A program made the translations under genes and the position numbers. From JBBDWR01 sp040902745 (GTDB taxonomy: Bacteria; Actinomycetota; UBA4738; HRBIN12): a stretch of DNA of 64,000 bases. The DNA lies in contig JBBDWR010000028.1 in NCBI GenBank assembly GCA_040902745.1, positions 1 through 64,000 on the forward strand. The letters run 5' to 3'. Positions 15,152 through 24,344 of the stretch are shown here, one piece after another (positions within the stretch are counted from its first letter, which is position 1; the number at the start of each line of letters is the position of its first letter). The notes below the pieces were generated by a model, which did no database searches, was not told the DNA's origin, and saw only the letters and a list, made by a program, of their open reading frames with translations.

Positions 15152-18100
15152 GTGGAACCACTGCTGCGGCAGATCGCCCGATCGGAGTCCTACGAGCGGC
15201 TCCTTATCGACCGCGCACGCCCACTGGTCCGCCACGTCGACGCAGGCCAGGACGCCGCCCTCGCCGCCCTCGCGGTTGCCCTCGATGCGCCCGTGCTCGC
15301 GATCACGCCGGGACCGCGGGAGGCGGATGCGCTCGAACACGGGGTGCGTTCGTTCCTCGGCGCCGAGCGGGTGGAGTTGCTTCCCGCGTGGGAGGCGTTG
15401 CCCTCCGAGGGCATCTCACCGACCGCCGAGACGGTCGCCAGGCGCGCACGCGCGGTGCACGCGGTGCGAGACGCGACGGGTCCGTTCGTTTTGATCGCCC
15501 CGGCTCACGCGGCTCTCCAGGGTGTCTCGCCGACCTTGATCGACACGCCGCCGCTGGCGATCTCGAAGGGCGACGAGCTCGCGCCCGACGTGCTCGCCGA
15601 CCGCCTGACCGAGCTGGGCTACGTGCGGGCGGAAGTCGTCGAGCATCGCGGCGAGTTCGCTGTGCGTGGCGGGATCGTCGACCTGTTCCCGGGCGCCGCC
15701 AGGCGTCCGGTTCGACTCGAATACGTCGGGGACGAGGTCGAGTCGATCCGCGAGTTCGTTCCCGCGACGCAGCGTTCCAGCGAGGCGGTCGGCCACGTCC
15801 AGGCCGGCCCGGTTCGGGAGCTCCTGCAGACCGACGAGCTCAAACGCCGGGCGGCCGAGCTCGCACCCACCCACCTGGATCGGTGGCGCGACCAGCTCAC
15901 CCGGTTCGCCGACGGCCTGCAGTTCGAGGGCATGGAGGCGCTCGCGCCATTGCTCGTCCGCGATCTGCCGCGACCGGCCGACCTGCTCCCGGCGGGATCG
16001 TGGGTCGTGCTGACGCAGGCGCGGCGCACGATCGACCGCGCAGCCCAAGCGGTACTCGAGGCCGACGCCCTCACCGAGGCATCGGGATGGCCGGGCAACC
16101 CGCCCCTCGCGGATCTCGAGGACGCGCTCGGCGACCGTCCACGGCTGGATCTGACCGAGTTCGCAGAGGCCGAGTCGCTCGGCTTCGAGAGCTGGGGGAG
16201 TGCCCAGGGCAATCCGGCCGAGCTCGCCTCGACCCTCAACGATCTGGCCAACGTCGGGTTCCGGGTGATCGTGACCGCGCAGGGGCACGGTTCGCTCGAA
16301 CGCGCGCGGGAGGTGTTGCGCGACCGCGGGCTCGAGCTGGTGGAGGCGCCCGGACCCGCCGGTGCCCAGGCGATCGACATCGCGTCCGCCGAGGGCAACG
16401 CGCTCGCGATCGAGTGTGACCTCACACAGGGGTTCCGTTTCGGTCCGGGCAAGCTCGCGGTCGCGACCGAGGAGGACCTGTTCGGCTCCCGCACGCATAC
16501 GCGCAGTGCCCCGAGGCTCACGACCCGCCGCGCCGAGGACGTCGCGCTCGATCTGGAACCCGGTGATCACGTTGTCCACCGGGTCCACGGGATCGGCACC
16601 TACGTCGGCTTGACGCACCGTGAGATCGGCGACGCCGAGCGCGACTACCTGATCCTGGAGTACGCGCAGAGGGACCGGTTGTTCGTTCCGACCGACCAGG
16701 TGGGGATGGTCGCGAAGTACATCGGCGGAGAGGCGCCGCGGCTGCACCGGCTCGGTTCGTCGGATTGGGCGCGCGCGAAGTCGCGCGTGAAGCGCGCGGT
16801 CAAAGACATGGCCGGGGAGCTCGTTCGCCTCTACACGGTGCGCATGTCGATCAAGGGGCACGCATTCGCCCAAGACACCCACTGGCAGCGCGAACTCGAG
16901 GAAGCCTTTCCCTTCGACGAGACCCGCGACCAGCTCACGACGATCGACGAGGTCAAGCAGGACATGGAGTCCGACAAGCCGATGGACCGCCTGATCGTCG
17001 GCGACGTCGGGTTCGGAAAGACCGAGATCGCCGTGCGCGCGGCGTTCAAGGCCGTGATGGACGGCAAGCAGGCCGCCGTGCTCGTCCCGACGACACTGCT
17101 CGCCGAGCAGCACTACGTGACGTTCTCCGAGCGGTACGCGCCGTTCCCCGTGAAGGTCGCGATGCTCTCGCGGTTCCTGTCCAAGACGGAGCAGGACGAG
17201 GTGGTGGCCGGTCTCGCCAAGGGGGAGATCGATGTGGTGATCGGCACCCACCGGCTGATCGGTTCCGACGTGAGGTTCTCCGACCTCGGCTTGCTGGTGG
17301 TCGACGAGGAGCAGCGATTCGGCGTCGCCCACAAGGAGCGCCTCAAGCGACTGCGGGCGCACGTGGACGTGCTGACGATGACCGCGACGCCGATCCCGCG
17401 CACGCTTGAGATGGCGCTGACGGGCATCCGCGACATGAGTGTCGTCGACACCCCTCCGGAGGATCGCCAGCCGGTGCTGACGTTCGTAGGTCCCTACGAC
17501 GAGCCGATGGCGGTCGGGGCGATCCGGCGGGAGCTGCTTCGGGAAGGGCAGGTGTTCTGGGTCCACAACCGGATCGCGACGATCGAACGGATCGCGGGGT
17601 TCTTGCAGGAGCAGATCCCCGAGGCCCGGGTGGTGGTCGCCCACGGGCAGATGGACGAGGACAAGCTCGAGGAGAAGATGATCGCGTTCTGGGACCGCGA
17701 GGCCGACGTGCTCGTGTCCACGACGATCATCGAGAGCGGTCTCGACGTGCCGGCCGCCAACACCCTGATCGTCGATCGCGCCGATCGTCTCGGGCTCGCG
17801 CAGATGTACCAGCTCCGCGGTCGTGTGGGCCGCGCGAAGGAGCGCGCGTTCTCCTACTTCTTCTTCCCGCCCGTCTCCAAGCTCACCGAGGAAGCACACG
17901 AGCGGCTCGCCACGATCTCCCAGCACACGGCGCTCGGTTCCGGGTTCAAGATCGCCCTGCGCGACCTGGAGATCCGCGGAGCGGGCAACCTGCTCGGGGC
18001 CGAGCAGCACGGCCAGATCGCTGCGGTGGGTTTCGACACCTACGCCCGCCTGCTGCAGGAATCGGTCGCGGAGATGAAGGGGGAGGAGCTTCCCGATGAA

Positions 18101-18559
18101 CGGGACATCAAGATCGAGCTCCCCGTGCGCGCGTACGTGCCGATCGGCTGGCTCGAGCAGGAGTCGCTGCGGCTGGAGCTGTATCGGCGGGTCGCCACCG
18201 CGCCCGACCACGGGCACCTGGCCGAGGTCCGCGCCGAGTCGGAGGATCGCTTCGGCAGCCTGCCCACCGAGGTCGCCACCCTGTTCGCCGTCGCGTCGTT
18301 GCGGCTGACCGCCACGCGCTACGAGGTCGACGAGATCACGACCTATCGCGATCAGGTTCGCGTCAAGCCGTTCGCGATCCGCGACACGATGCGCTTGGAT
18401 CTGCCCGAGCGCGTTCCGGAGGGTACCTTCCACGAGGTCACGCGCACCCTCAACCTGATCCCCGAGCGCATCGCTGGAGCCGACCTGCCCGCATGGGTCG
18501 AAGCCAAACTGCTCGAGGCGGCAGGCGAAACCGAGGCCGTTGCTACCATGGGCGCGTGA
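15152..18559 (+). CDS. mfd: Transcription-repair coupling factor Mfd
   Basis: ATP-driven translocase that removes RNA polymerase stalled at DNA damage and recruits UvrA. The 1135-residue protein has the expected order: UvrB-like N-terminal module, RNA-polymerase-interaction domain (about 470-550, GDHVVHRVHGIGTY), a RecG-type motor with Walker A GDVGFGKTE near residue 617 and DEEQRFG near 717, TMTATPIPRTLEM, and a C-terminal TRCF domain. The GTG at 15152 follows GGAGGTATCGGAGG. The stop overlaps the next gene's GTG. Its place after pth and before mazG/eno matches mycobacteria. Confidence 0.97.
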   Translation: MEPLLRQIARSESYERLLIDRARPLVRHVDAGQDAALAALAVALDAPVLAITPGPREADALEHGVRSFLGAERVELLPAWEALPSEGISPTAETVARRARAVHAVRDATGPFVLIAPAHAALQGVSPTLIDTPPLAISKGDELAPDVLADRLTELGYVRAEVVEHRGEFAVRGGIVDLFPGAARRPVRLEYVGDEVESIREFVPATQRSSEAVGHVQAGPVRELLQTDELKRRAAELAPTHLDRWRDQLTRFADGLQFEGMEALAPLLVRDLPRPADLLPAGSWVVLTQARRTIDRAAQAVLEADALTEASGWPGNPPLADLEDALGDRPRLDLTEFAEAESLGFESWGSAQGNPAELASTLNDLANVGFRVIVTAQGHGSLERAREVLRDRGLELVEAPGPAGAQAIDIASAEGNALAIECDLTQGFRFGPGKLAVATEEDLFGSRTHTRSAPRLTTRRAEDVALDLEPGDHVVHRVHGIGTYVGLTHREIGDAERDYLILEYAQRDRLFVPTDQVGMVAKYIGGEAPRLHRLGSSDWARAKSRVKRAVKDMAGELVRLYTVRMSIKGHAFAQDTHWQRELEEAFPFDETRDQLTTIDEVKQDMESDKPMDRLIVGDVGFGKTEIAVRAAFKAVMDGKQAAVLVPTTLLAEQHYVTFSERYAPFPVKVAMLSRFLSKTEQDEVVAGLAKGEIDVVIGTHRLIGSDVRFSDLGLLVVDEEQRFGVAHKERLKRLRAHVDVLTMTATPIPRTLEMALTGIRDMSVVDTPPEDRQPVLTFVGPYDEPMAVGAIRRELLREGQVFWVHNRIATIERIAGFLQEQIPEARVVVAHGQMDEDKLEEKMIAFWDREADVLVSTTIIESGLDVPAANTLIVDRADRLGLAQMYQLRGRVGRAKERAFSYFFFPPVSKLTEEAHERLATISQHTALGSGFKIALRDLEIRGAGNLLGAEQHGQIAAVGFDTYARLLQESVAEMKGEELPDERDIKIELPVRAYVPIGWLEQESLRLELYRRVATAPDHGHLAEVRAESEDRFGSLPTEVATLFAVASLRLTATRYEVDEITTYRDQVRVKPFAIRDTMRLDLPERVPEGTFHEVTRTLNLIPERIAGADLPAWVEAKLLEAAGETEAVATMGA
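18544..18549 (+). promoter_or_regulatory. -10 element for a leaderless start inside mfd
   Basis: TACCAT ends six bases before the GTG of the SurA-like gene, placing +1 on the G of that codon. It lies within the last codons of mfd, so the downstream gene may have its own transcript besides mfd read-through. Confidence 0.45.
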
Positions 18560-19617
18560 TCGCACCTCGCTCTCGTTCCCGCGCGTTCGTTGGCTGCCTC
18601 GCCTTGCTCGCGGTGCTGCTGTCCGCGTGCGGGAGCGGGGGGCTTGGGCCGTCGGCTGCGGTCGTCGACGGGACGACGATCACCCAAGAGCGCCTGGACG
18701 AGACGATCCCGCTGTTCCGGTTCCTGTCGACCTTGAACCAAGCGCCGTGTGGCACCCCGGTCGGCCCGGGCGATTCGCAGGCCGCGGCGTGTGCGCGATT
18801 CACACTCTCCAACATGATCCAGGAGCAGCTGGTGTCGACGTACGCTCGAGCCAACGGGATCGAGGTCGATCCCGAAACCGTCACGACGACGCTCAACGAG
18901 GTCGAGACCTCTCTCGGTGGTCCGGAGGAGTTCGCCAGGCAACTCGAGGCGCAGGGGCTCACGGAGGCGGAGCTCGAGGCGTTCGCCCGCCGATTGCTGT
19001 TGTTCACCGATGTGCAGTCGGATGTCACCCAGCGGGAGATCTCCGATGCCGCGGTTCGAAAGGCGTACGAAGAGCGCGAGCTGGAGTTCACAAACCTGCA
19101 CGCGAAGCACGTCCTGCTCAAGTCGGAGGAGCAGGCCCAACAAGTCGCCGCCGACGCCACGCCGGACAACTTCGAAAGCCTCGCGAAGCGGTTCTCGATC
19201 GAACCGAGCGCGGGCCAGACTGGGGGAGACCTCGGAACGCAGCAGGCGTCGTCGTTCGATCCCAAGTTCACCGCCGGGGCCCTCGCGTTGCAGCCCGGCG
19301 AGATCTCCGAGCCCGTGCAGACGCAATTCGGCTACCACGTGATCCTCCTCGTCTCTGCCGAGAAGGTTCCCCTGGACGAGGTGCGACCGCAGCTGCTCCA
19401 GGAGCTGGGTCCCACGGCGTTCTCGGATTGGTTCGATGCCCGGCTGCGTGAGGCGGACATCGACGTGAATCCACGCTATGGCCGGATCAACTCCGAGACC
19501 GGGCTCCTCGAGCCGATCCGAACGACCTCGACGGCCTCGCCGACCCCTGCGGCGGTCCCGAGCGGACCGATCAACGCCACCACCGGCGACCCCGACGCTT
19601 CGCCTCCGCAGGGCTGA
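18556..19617 (+). CDS. SurA/PrsA-like lipoprotein peptidyl-prolyl isomerase
   Basis: An exported folding helper of 353 residues. The signal FVGCLALLAVLLSACGSGG marks it as a lipoprotein. A SurA_N-like helical chaperone domain covers about 40-165 and a parvulin (PpiC) rotamase domain about 170-275 (LHAKHVLLKSEEQA, GGDLGTQ, ISEPVQTQFGYHVILL). The tail is Thr/Pro-rich and probably disordered. The GTG at 18556 overlaps the mfd stop. It lies between mfd and mazG, close to where M. tuberculosis has a small lipoprotein gene near mazG and eno. Confidence 0.9.
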   Translation: MIAPRSRSRAFVGCLALLAVLLSACGSGGLGPSAAVVDGTTITQERLDETIPLFRFLSTLNQAPCGTPVGPGDSQAAACARFTLSNMIQEQLVSTYARANGIEVDPETVTTTLNEVETSLGGPEEFARQLEAQGLTEAELEAFARRLLLFTDVQSDVTQREISDAAVRKAYEERELEFTNLHAKHVLLKSEEQAQQVAADATPDNFESLAKRFSIEPSAGQTGGDLGTQQASSFDPKFTAGALALQPGEISEPVQTQFGYHVILLVSAEKVPLDEVRPQLLQELGPTAFSDWFDARLREADIDVNPRYGRINSETGLLEPIRTTSTASPTPAAVPSGPINATTGDPDASPPQG

Positions 19618-19633
19618 TCGCGAGGGGAGCATC

Positions 19634-20476
19634 GTGCCCGATCCGGACCCATCCGCGCACCTGTCCAGCGCCGTTCCGTCCTCTCGCCACGGCGAGCGAT
19701 TGCTCGACCTCGTGCGGGTCATGGCAACGCTCCGCGGCCCCGGCGGCTGCCCGTGGGATCACGAGCAGACGCACCGAACGCTGGGCCGCCACCTCCTCGA
19801 GGAGGCGCACGAGGCGCTCGAGGCGATCGACGCGGGCGACGACGACGCGCTGCGCGACGAACTCGGCGACGTGCTGCTCCAGGTCGTGTTCCATGCGCAG
19901 ATCGCCGCCGACGAGGGATCCTGGGACGTGGACGACGTGGCCGAGGCGATCGTGGCGAAGCTGATCCGCCGCCATCCCCACGTGTTCGGCGACGTCGAGG
20001 TTTCTGGAGCCGGTGAGGTCCTGACGAACTGGGAGCAGATCAAGGCCGGCGAGCGAGCCGCGGCGGGTCACTCCGACCGGCGACAGCGCGTGGACGAGGA
20101 CATCCCGGCCACGCTCCCCGCGCTGGCGCGTGCCGGGAAGGTTCAACGGCGTGCGGCCGGGGCCGGCTTCGACTGGCGCTCGGCCGACGGGGCGATCGGC
20201 AAGTTGCGGGAGGAACTCGAGGAGCTGACCGCAGCCGTGTCGGACGATGCCGGCCCCGATGCCATCGGATCCGAACTGGGCGACGTGTTGCTCGCGGCCG
20301 TCTCGGTCGCGCGACGCCTCGACGTGGATCCTGAGGGAGCGCTGCGCCGCTCGACCGCCCGGTTCGCCGATCGCTACGAAGCGATGCGCGATCGCGCCGA
20401 GGACGAAGGGGTCGACCTGGCAGCGATGGATGACGAGGAGCTGCTCGTCTACTACCGGGCCTCGCGCGATCGATGA
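19634..20476 (+). CDS. mazG: MazG nucleoside triphosphate pyrophosphohydrolase
   Basis: Hydrolyses (d)NTPs to monophosphates and pyrophosphate, helping clear damaged nucleotides. The 280-residue protein has two MazG folds: an N-terminal one with GGCPWDHEQTHRTL, EEAHEALEAID and ELGDVLLQVVFH, and a second with EELEELTAAV and ELGDVLLAAVSVARRL. The metal-binding EExxE/ExxD sets are present in both. The GTG at 19634 follows GAGGGGAGC. It is 16 bases after the SurA-like gene, so the two are probably cotranscribed. Confidence 0.95.
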   Translation: MPDPDPSAHLSSAVPSSRHGERLLDLVRVMATLRGPGGCPWDHEQTHRTLGRHLLEEAHEALEAIDAGDDDALRDELGDVLLQVVFHAQIAADEGSWDVDDVAEAIVAKLIRRHPHVFGDVEVSGAGEVLTNWEQIKAGERAAAGHSDRRQRVDEDIPATLPALARAGKVQRRAAGAGFDWRSADGAIGKLREELEELTAAVSDDAGPDAIGSELGDVLLAAVSVARRLDVDPEGALRRSTARFADRYEAMRDRAEDEGVDLAAMDDEELLVYYRASRDR

Positions 20477-20508
20477 CGATCTTCGACTGCCCGAGGCTCG
20501 CGACGATC

Positions 20509-22044
20509 TCAGCTCCGTGACGCATCGAGCACCCGGCGCGCGGCGCTGTCCCAGGTCCACTCTCGCGCGACGAACGCGCTAACGGCGCTACGCAACGACG
20601 CGCGCTCCTCGACGGGGATCGACAACAGCACCCGGATGCCGTCGGCGATGCTCCGAGCGGCTCCTTGGGGACCCGAGGCGAACGAGAACAGCCCTTCGCG
20701 ACCCACCTCGGCTTCCAACGCCCCCGCGACCTCGGCCAGACCGGAGTGCCGTGCGACCAAGGGGAGCGCTCCCGCCGCCGCCCCCTCGGCCGCGACCATG
20801 CCGAATGCCTCTTTCTCGATCGAGGGAACGACCAACACGTCGGCCGCGGCGATCGCGTAGGGCGCGTACCGATGGTCGAGCACCCCGGTCATGTCGATCG
20901 ATCTCGCTGACCCCGCAGACGCGCGCACCTGCTCGTCGCTGAGCCCGAGCTCGAGGCGATCGCCCGAACGCAGCCACCGGTATCCGTCGACGTCTCCGGC
21001 CGCGAGCACGAGCCGTACCGCCTCGATCCACTCCCGGAAGCTGCCGAACCCGACGATCAGCCCGTGCACATCAGTAGCGGACAGCGCGAGCGCCTCGACG
21101 AGCGTTTCCACGCCCTTCTCGGGGATCAGCTTGCCGAGCGATGCGACGATCGGTCCGTGGTAGCCCGCGAGCCGTTGGAGCCGCCCCGCCGCCTGGGGGT
21201 CGGGGACGAACGGATCGTAGTGGGTTCCGATCGCCTCGATCGCGTCCGCGTCCCGCGCCGTGATCGCCTCGCGCAGCTCCTGCTGCGCGGTTGCTAACCG
21301 TCCGCGTTGGGTGTCGGCATCGCCCGCGAGCAACGCGGAGACTTCCAGCAGTGCGCCCTGTCGGGGACGAGGTTCCCAGCGACGCGAATCCACTCCCGGC
21401 GGGATCGGGTGTAGTCGCCGCGCGATCCCCGGCGCGACCGCCCGAGCGCGCTCGAGCACGTCGCGCGAGAGTCCGATGACGGAGTGCGCTCCCTCCAGCC
21501 CCGCGCGCGCGAGCCGCGCGTATCGTTGCTGCAGATCGATCGCGTACACGAGATCGCTGCCGTGCACCTTGGTCGAATAGGCGCCCGGGCCGAACGCACG
21601 CAGCCCGATCGGCCCGCCCGGGATCGCGTGCCCCGTCAGGACGACCTCGGAGCCGTGCCACGCGGTGGCCGCTCGCAGCGCGGCGGCGTTGGCGTCGATG
21701 TAGGAATCGAGCTCGCCGTCGGTGAGATCGACGAACCGCTTCGCCTCGTCGAACCCCTCGTAGTTGTCGTGGACGAACACCGGAAGCAACCGACCGATGC
21801 GTGGGCGGAGCAGCGTGACCCGTCCCTGCCCCGAGGATGACCCGGGCATCGGCTCGAGCGCGTCGACCCCGTCGCCGTCCACCTCGCCGACGGCGTCGAC
21901 GAACCCGGCGCGCTCCGGACGTCGCTCCTGGCACAGCAGCACCACGTCGTGGCCGGCGGCCCGCATCGCCTCGACCAGCTTGGCGGTGTAGACGTTCGAT
22001 CCGCTCCCCTGCAGGAGCCATCCGTGCCACACGCACACTCGCAT
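20509..22044 (-). CDS. Family 4 glycosyltransferase
   Basis: A retaining GT-B glycosyltransferase of 511 residues. The N-terminal Rossmann domain starts MRVCVWHGWLLQGSGSNVY, a sugar-acceptor Gly-rich loop; the C-terminal donor domain carries VASLGKLIPEKGVETL and the EX7E-type motif in PSIEKEAFGMVAAEGAAAG. Residues 225-285 are an insert compared with compact GT4 enzymes. Donor and acceptor are unknown; relatives build wall or surface glycans or trehalose-like compounds. The ATG at 22044 begins the conserved fold; longer open sequence upstream is antisense to enolase. It is divergent from eno and convergent with mazG. Confidence 0.9.
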   Translation of the reverse strand: MRVCVWHGWLLQGSGSNVYTAKLVEAMRAAGHDVVLLCQERRPERAGFVDAVGEVDGDGVDALEPMPGSSSGQGRVTLLRPRIGRLLPVFVHDNYEGFDEAKRFVDLTDGELDSYIDANAAALRAATAWHGSEVVLTGHAIPGGPIGLRAFGPGAYSTKVHGSDLVYAIDLQQRYARLARAGLEGAHSVIGLSRDVLERARAVAPGIARRLHPIPPGVDSRRWEPRPRQGALLEVSALLAGDADTQRGRLATAQQELREAITARDADAIEAIGTHYDPFVPDPQAAGRLQRLAGYHGPIVASLGKLIPEKGVETLVEALALSATDVHGLIVGFGSFREWIEAVRLVLAAGDVDGYRWLRSGDRLELGLSDEQVRASAGSARSIDMTGVLDHRYAPYAIAAADVLVVPSIEKEAFGMVAAEGAAAGALPLVARHSGLAEVAGALEAEVGREGLFSFASGPQGAARSIADGIRVLLSIPVEERASLRSAVSAFVAREWTWDSAARRVLDASRS

Positions 22045-22136
22045 GCCGCGTACCCAATCACGCGCACGGATCTGCGTCACGGCGCCCCGGGGGTCCCGGC
22101 AGGCACGGGTTCCACGGTCCGGCCGGAGCCGCCCCG

Positions 22137-22142
22137 TACAAT
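22137..22142 (+). promoter_or_regulatory. -10 element of eno
   Basis: TACAAT lies eight bases before the ATG of enolase, giving a leader of about two bases or none. The intervening CGGAGGCC resembles a ribosome site but would be mostly untranscribed. Confidence 0.45.
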
Positions 22143-22150
22143 CGGAGGCC

Positions 22151-23467
22151 ATGCCTGCGATCGAAGCCCTTGCCGCGCGCGAGATCCTCGACTCCCGTGG
22201 GAACCCCACCGTCGAGGTCGACGTGTTTCTCGAGGACGGGTCCTTCGGGCGCGCCGCCGTGCCCTCCGGCGCCTCGACCGGGGAGCACGAGGCGCTCGAA
22301 CTGCGCGACGGCGACCCCGATCGGTTCGGCGGCAAGGGTGTCCGACGGGCCGTTGCCAACGTCGAGGGGGTGATCGCTCCGGTGCTCGTCGGCGAGGAGG
22401 GTCTCGACCAGCGCGGCGTCGATCGCCTGCTGCTCGATCTCGACGGCACCACCGACAAGTCGTCGCTTGGGGCGAACGCGATGCTCGGCGTGTCGCTCGC
22501 CGTCGCCAAGGCGGGAGCGTCCGCCCTGGGGCTGCCGCTGTGGCGGGCGCTCGGCGGGCCCAACGCCCACGTGCTGCCGGTGCCGATGATGAACGTGATC
22601 AACGGCGGTGCGCACGCGGACAACGACCTCGAGCTCCAGGAGTTCATGCTCGCCCCGGTCGGTGCGGCGTCGTTCTCCGAGGCGTTGCGGTGGGGGACCG
22701 AGGTGTTCCACGCGCTCAAGGCCTTGCTGTCGTCCAAGGGACTGGCGACCGGGGTCGGCGACGAGGGCGGGTTCGCACCGCAGATCGCGACCGCGCGTGA
22801 GGCGCTCGACCTGTTACTCGCCGCGATCGGTGAGGTGGGCTTGGAACCGGGCGCGGAGATCGCGCTTGCGATGGACCCCGCCGCGTCCGAGCTGTACCGC
22901 GACGGCTCGTACCGTCTCGAAGGAAAAGGTCGCAGCTCACAAGAGATGGCCGACTTCTGGCGCGGCATCGTCGAGGACTACCCGATGGTGGTCTCGATCG
23001 AGGATCCGCTCGCCGAGGACGACTGGGACGGTTGGGCGCGGCTCACGACCGAGATCGGGTCGCGTGTGCAGATCGTGGGCGACGATCTGTTCGTCACGAA
23101 CACCGAGCGCCTCGAGCGAGGTGTGCGCGACAACGCGGCGAACGCGATCCTCGTAAAGGTCAACCAGATCGGCACGCTCACCGAGACGCTCGACGTGATC
23201 GACCTCGCGGCGCGCAACCGATACGGCGTGATGGTGAGCCACCGCTCCGGCGAAACCGAGGACACGACGATCGCAGATATCGCGGTCGCTGTGAACGCGG
23301 GCCAGATCAAGGCGGGCGCGCCGTCGCGCGGCGAGCGCACGGCGAAGTACAACCGATTGCTGCGGATCGAGGAGGAGCTCGGTGAGGCGGCCGGCTATCT
23401 CGGCCGCTCCGTGATCGCGCGCACGGACGCCGCCGGTTCGATCCCCGGAGGCGCGCCGCCCGGATGA
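22151..23467 (+). CDS. eno: Enolase
   Basis: Interconverts 2-phosphoglycerate and phosphoenolpyruvate in glycolysis and gluconeogenesis. The 438-residue protein has AREILDSRGNPTVEVDV at the N-terminus, PSGASTGEHEALELRD, the catalytic GDEGGFAP, the metal-binding EDPLAEDDW, and MVSHRSGETEDTTIAD with the final KYNRLLRIE. Length is normal apart from a ten-residue Ala/Gly/Pro tail. The ATG follows TACAAT by eight bases. Its stop overlaps the next gene (ATGA), coupling glycolysis and cell-division genes as in mycobacteria. If the glyoxylate operon at 44-48 kb runs a serine cycle, enolase would serve it as well. Confidence 0.98.
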   Translation: MPAIEALAAREILDSRGNPTVEVDVFLEDGSFGRAAVPSGASTGEHEALELRDGDPDRFGGKGVRRAVANVEGVIAPVLVGEEGLDQRGVDRLLLDLDGTTDKSSLGANAMLGVSLAVAKAGASALGLPLWRALGGPNAHVLPVPMMNVINGGAHADNDLELQEFMLAPVGAASFSEALRWGTEVFHALKALLSSKGLATGVGDEGGFAPQIATAREALDLLLAAIGEVGLEPGAEIALAMDPAASELYRDGSYRLEGKGRSSQEMADFWRGIVEDYPMVVSIEDPLAEDDWDGWARLTTEIGSRVQIVGDDLFVTNTERLERGVRDNAANAILVKVNQIGTLTETLDVIDLAARNRYGVMVSHRSGETEDTTIADIAVAVNAGQIKAGAPSRGERTAKYNRLLRIEEELGEAAGYLGRSVIARTDAAGSIPGGAPPG

Positions 23468-23793
23468 GCGCCAGCGCCGAACCCCTTCCCCGCACCCGAT
23501 CCCGGCTCACCGCCCGGGCCGGCATCCTCTTCGCGTTGGTCCTGTTGATCGCGGCCCTGTCGCTGGTCCCGCTGCGCCAGTTCCTCGACCAGCGAGGAAC
23601 GCTTGCCGATCTGCAGCGCGACACCCAACTGCTGAAGCAGGCGAACGCCCGACTCGAGGAACGCGTCGAACGCTTGAAGGATCCCGAGGAGATCGAGCGA
23701 CTGGCACGCGAATGCCTCGGCATGGTGCATCCGGGCGAGACCGCGTTCGTCACCGTGCCGGAGAAGGGAGCCGCCGCGCTCAGCGAGTGCTGA
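23464..23793 (+). CDS. Septum formation initiator, FtsB/DivIC-like
   Basis: Bitopic division protein of 109 residues. A short cytoplasmic N-terminus leads to one transmembrane helix (about 21-41, ILFALVLLIAALSLVPL), then a coiled coil (LADLQRDTQLLKQANARLEE) and the family motif DPEEIERLARECLGMVHPGE. It would act in the FtsL/FtsB/FtsQ divisome complex. The ATG overlaps the enolase stop. The gene order eno-divIC-DUF501-ppx is standard in actinobacteria. Confidence 0.9.
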   Translation: MSASAEPLPRTRSRLTARAGILFALVLLIAALSLVPLRQFLDQRGTLADLQRDTQLLKQANARLEERVERLKDPEEIERLARECLGMVHPGETAFVTVPEKGAAALSEC

Positions 23794-23874
23794 ACGGCAG
23801 CGACCCACGTGCGCACGCTCCGGGGCGTTGGTCGTCCCCACAAAGGCCTCTTGACGTGCTCGGACGCAAGTGGG

Positions 23875-24303
23875 ATGGTCTCGGCCGAGCACGAGGACGC
23901 GCGATCGGCGCGCGCCCGAGCAGCAGAGAGGGAGAGGCAGATCGCAGATCTAGAAGTCGGCGCGGTCGTGGAGGGAACCGTGCAACGCATCACCCCATAC
24001 GGGGCATTCCTCCAGTTCGACGGTGGCAAGGTCGGGCTCGTGCACATCTCCGAGATCGACCGCAACTACGTTCGAGACGTTCACGAGCATCTGCGCGAAG
24101 GCGACGTGGTCTCGGCCAAGGTCCAGGCGATCAAGGAGGACGGCAAGATCGACCTGTCGATCAAGGCGCTGCAAGACCCGCCGCCGCAACGACAGCGTCG
24201 CGGTTCCAACCCCGAGTTCGAGTCGATGCTCAAGAAGTTCATGCGTCAGAGCGAAGAGCGGCAGGTCGACGCGAAGCGCGCGACGGAGCAAAAGCGCCGC
24301 TGA
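23875..24303 (+). CDS. S1-domain RNA-binding protein
   Basis: A cytoplasmic RNA-binding protein with one S1 domain: VGAVVEGTVQRITPYGAFLQ, VGLVHISEID and VSAKVQAIKEDGKIDLSIK. The tail is Lys/Arg/Gln-rich (QRQRRG, KKFMRQSEERQ). From the ATG at 23875 the protein is 142 residues with a charged helical leader before the S1 fold. The start is uncertain: TTGACG (23851-23856) and GATGGT (23874-23879) look like a promoter overlapping that ATG, and a strong GAGAGGGAGAGG site lies just before an in-frame ATC at 23941, so a non-standard start there is possible; a GTG at 23809 also exists. Confidence 0.8.
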   Translation: MVSAEHEDARSARARAAERERQIADLEVGAVVEGTVQRITPYGAFLQFDGGKVGLVHISEIDRNYVRDVHEHLREGDVVSAKVQAIKEDGKIDLSIKALQDPPPQRQRRGSNPEFESMLKKFMRQSEERQVDAKRATEQKRR

Positions 24304-24344
24304 CCGACCCTCCCGCGCACCCCGTTCCCGCGACGCCCCAACCT

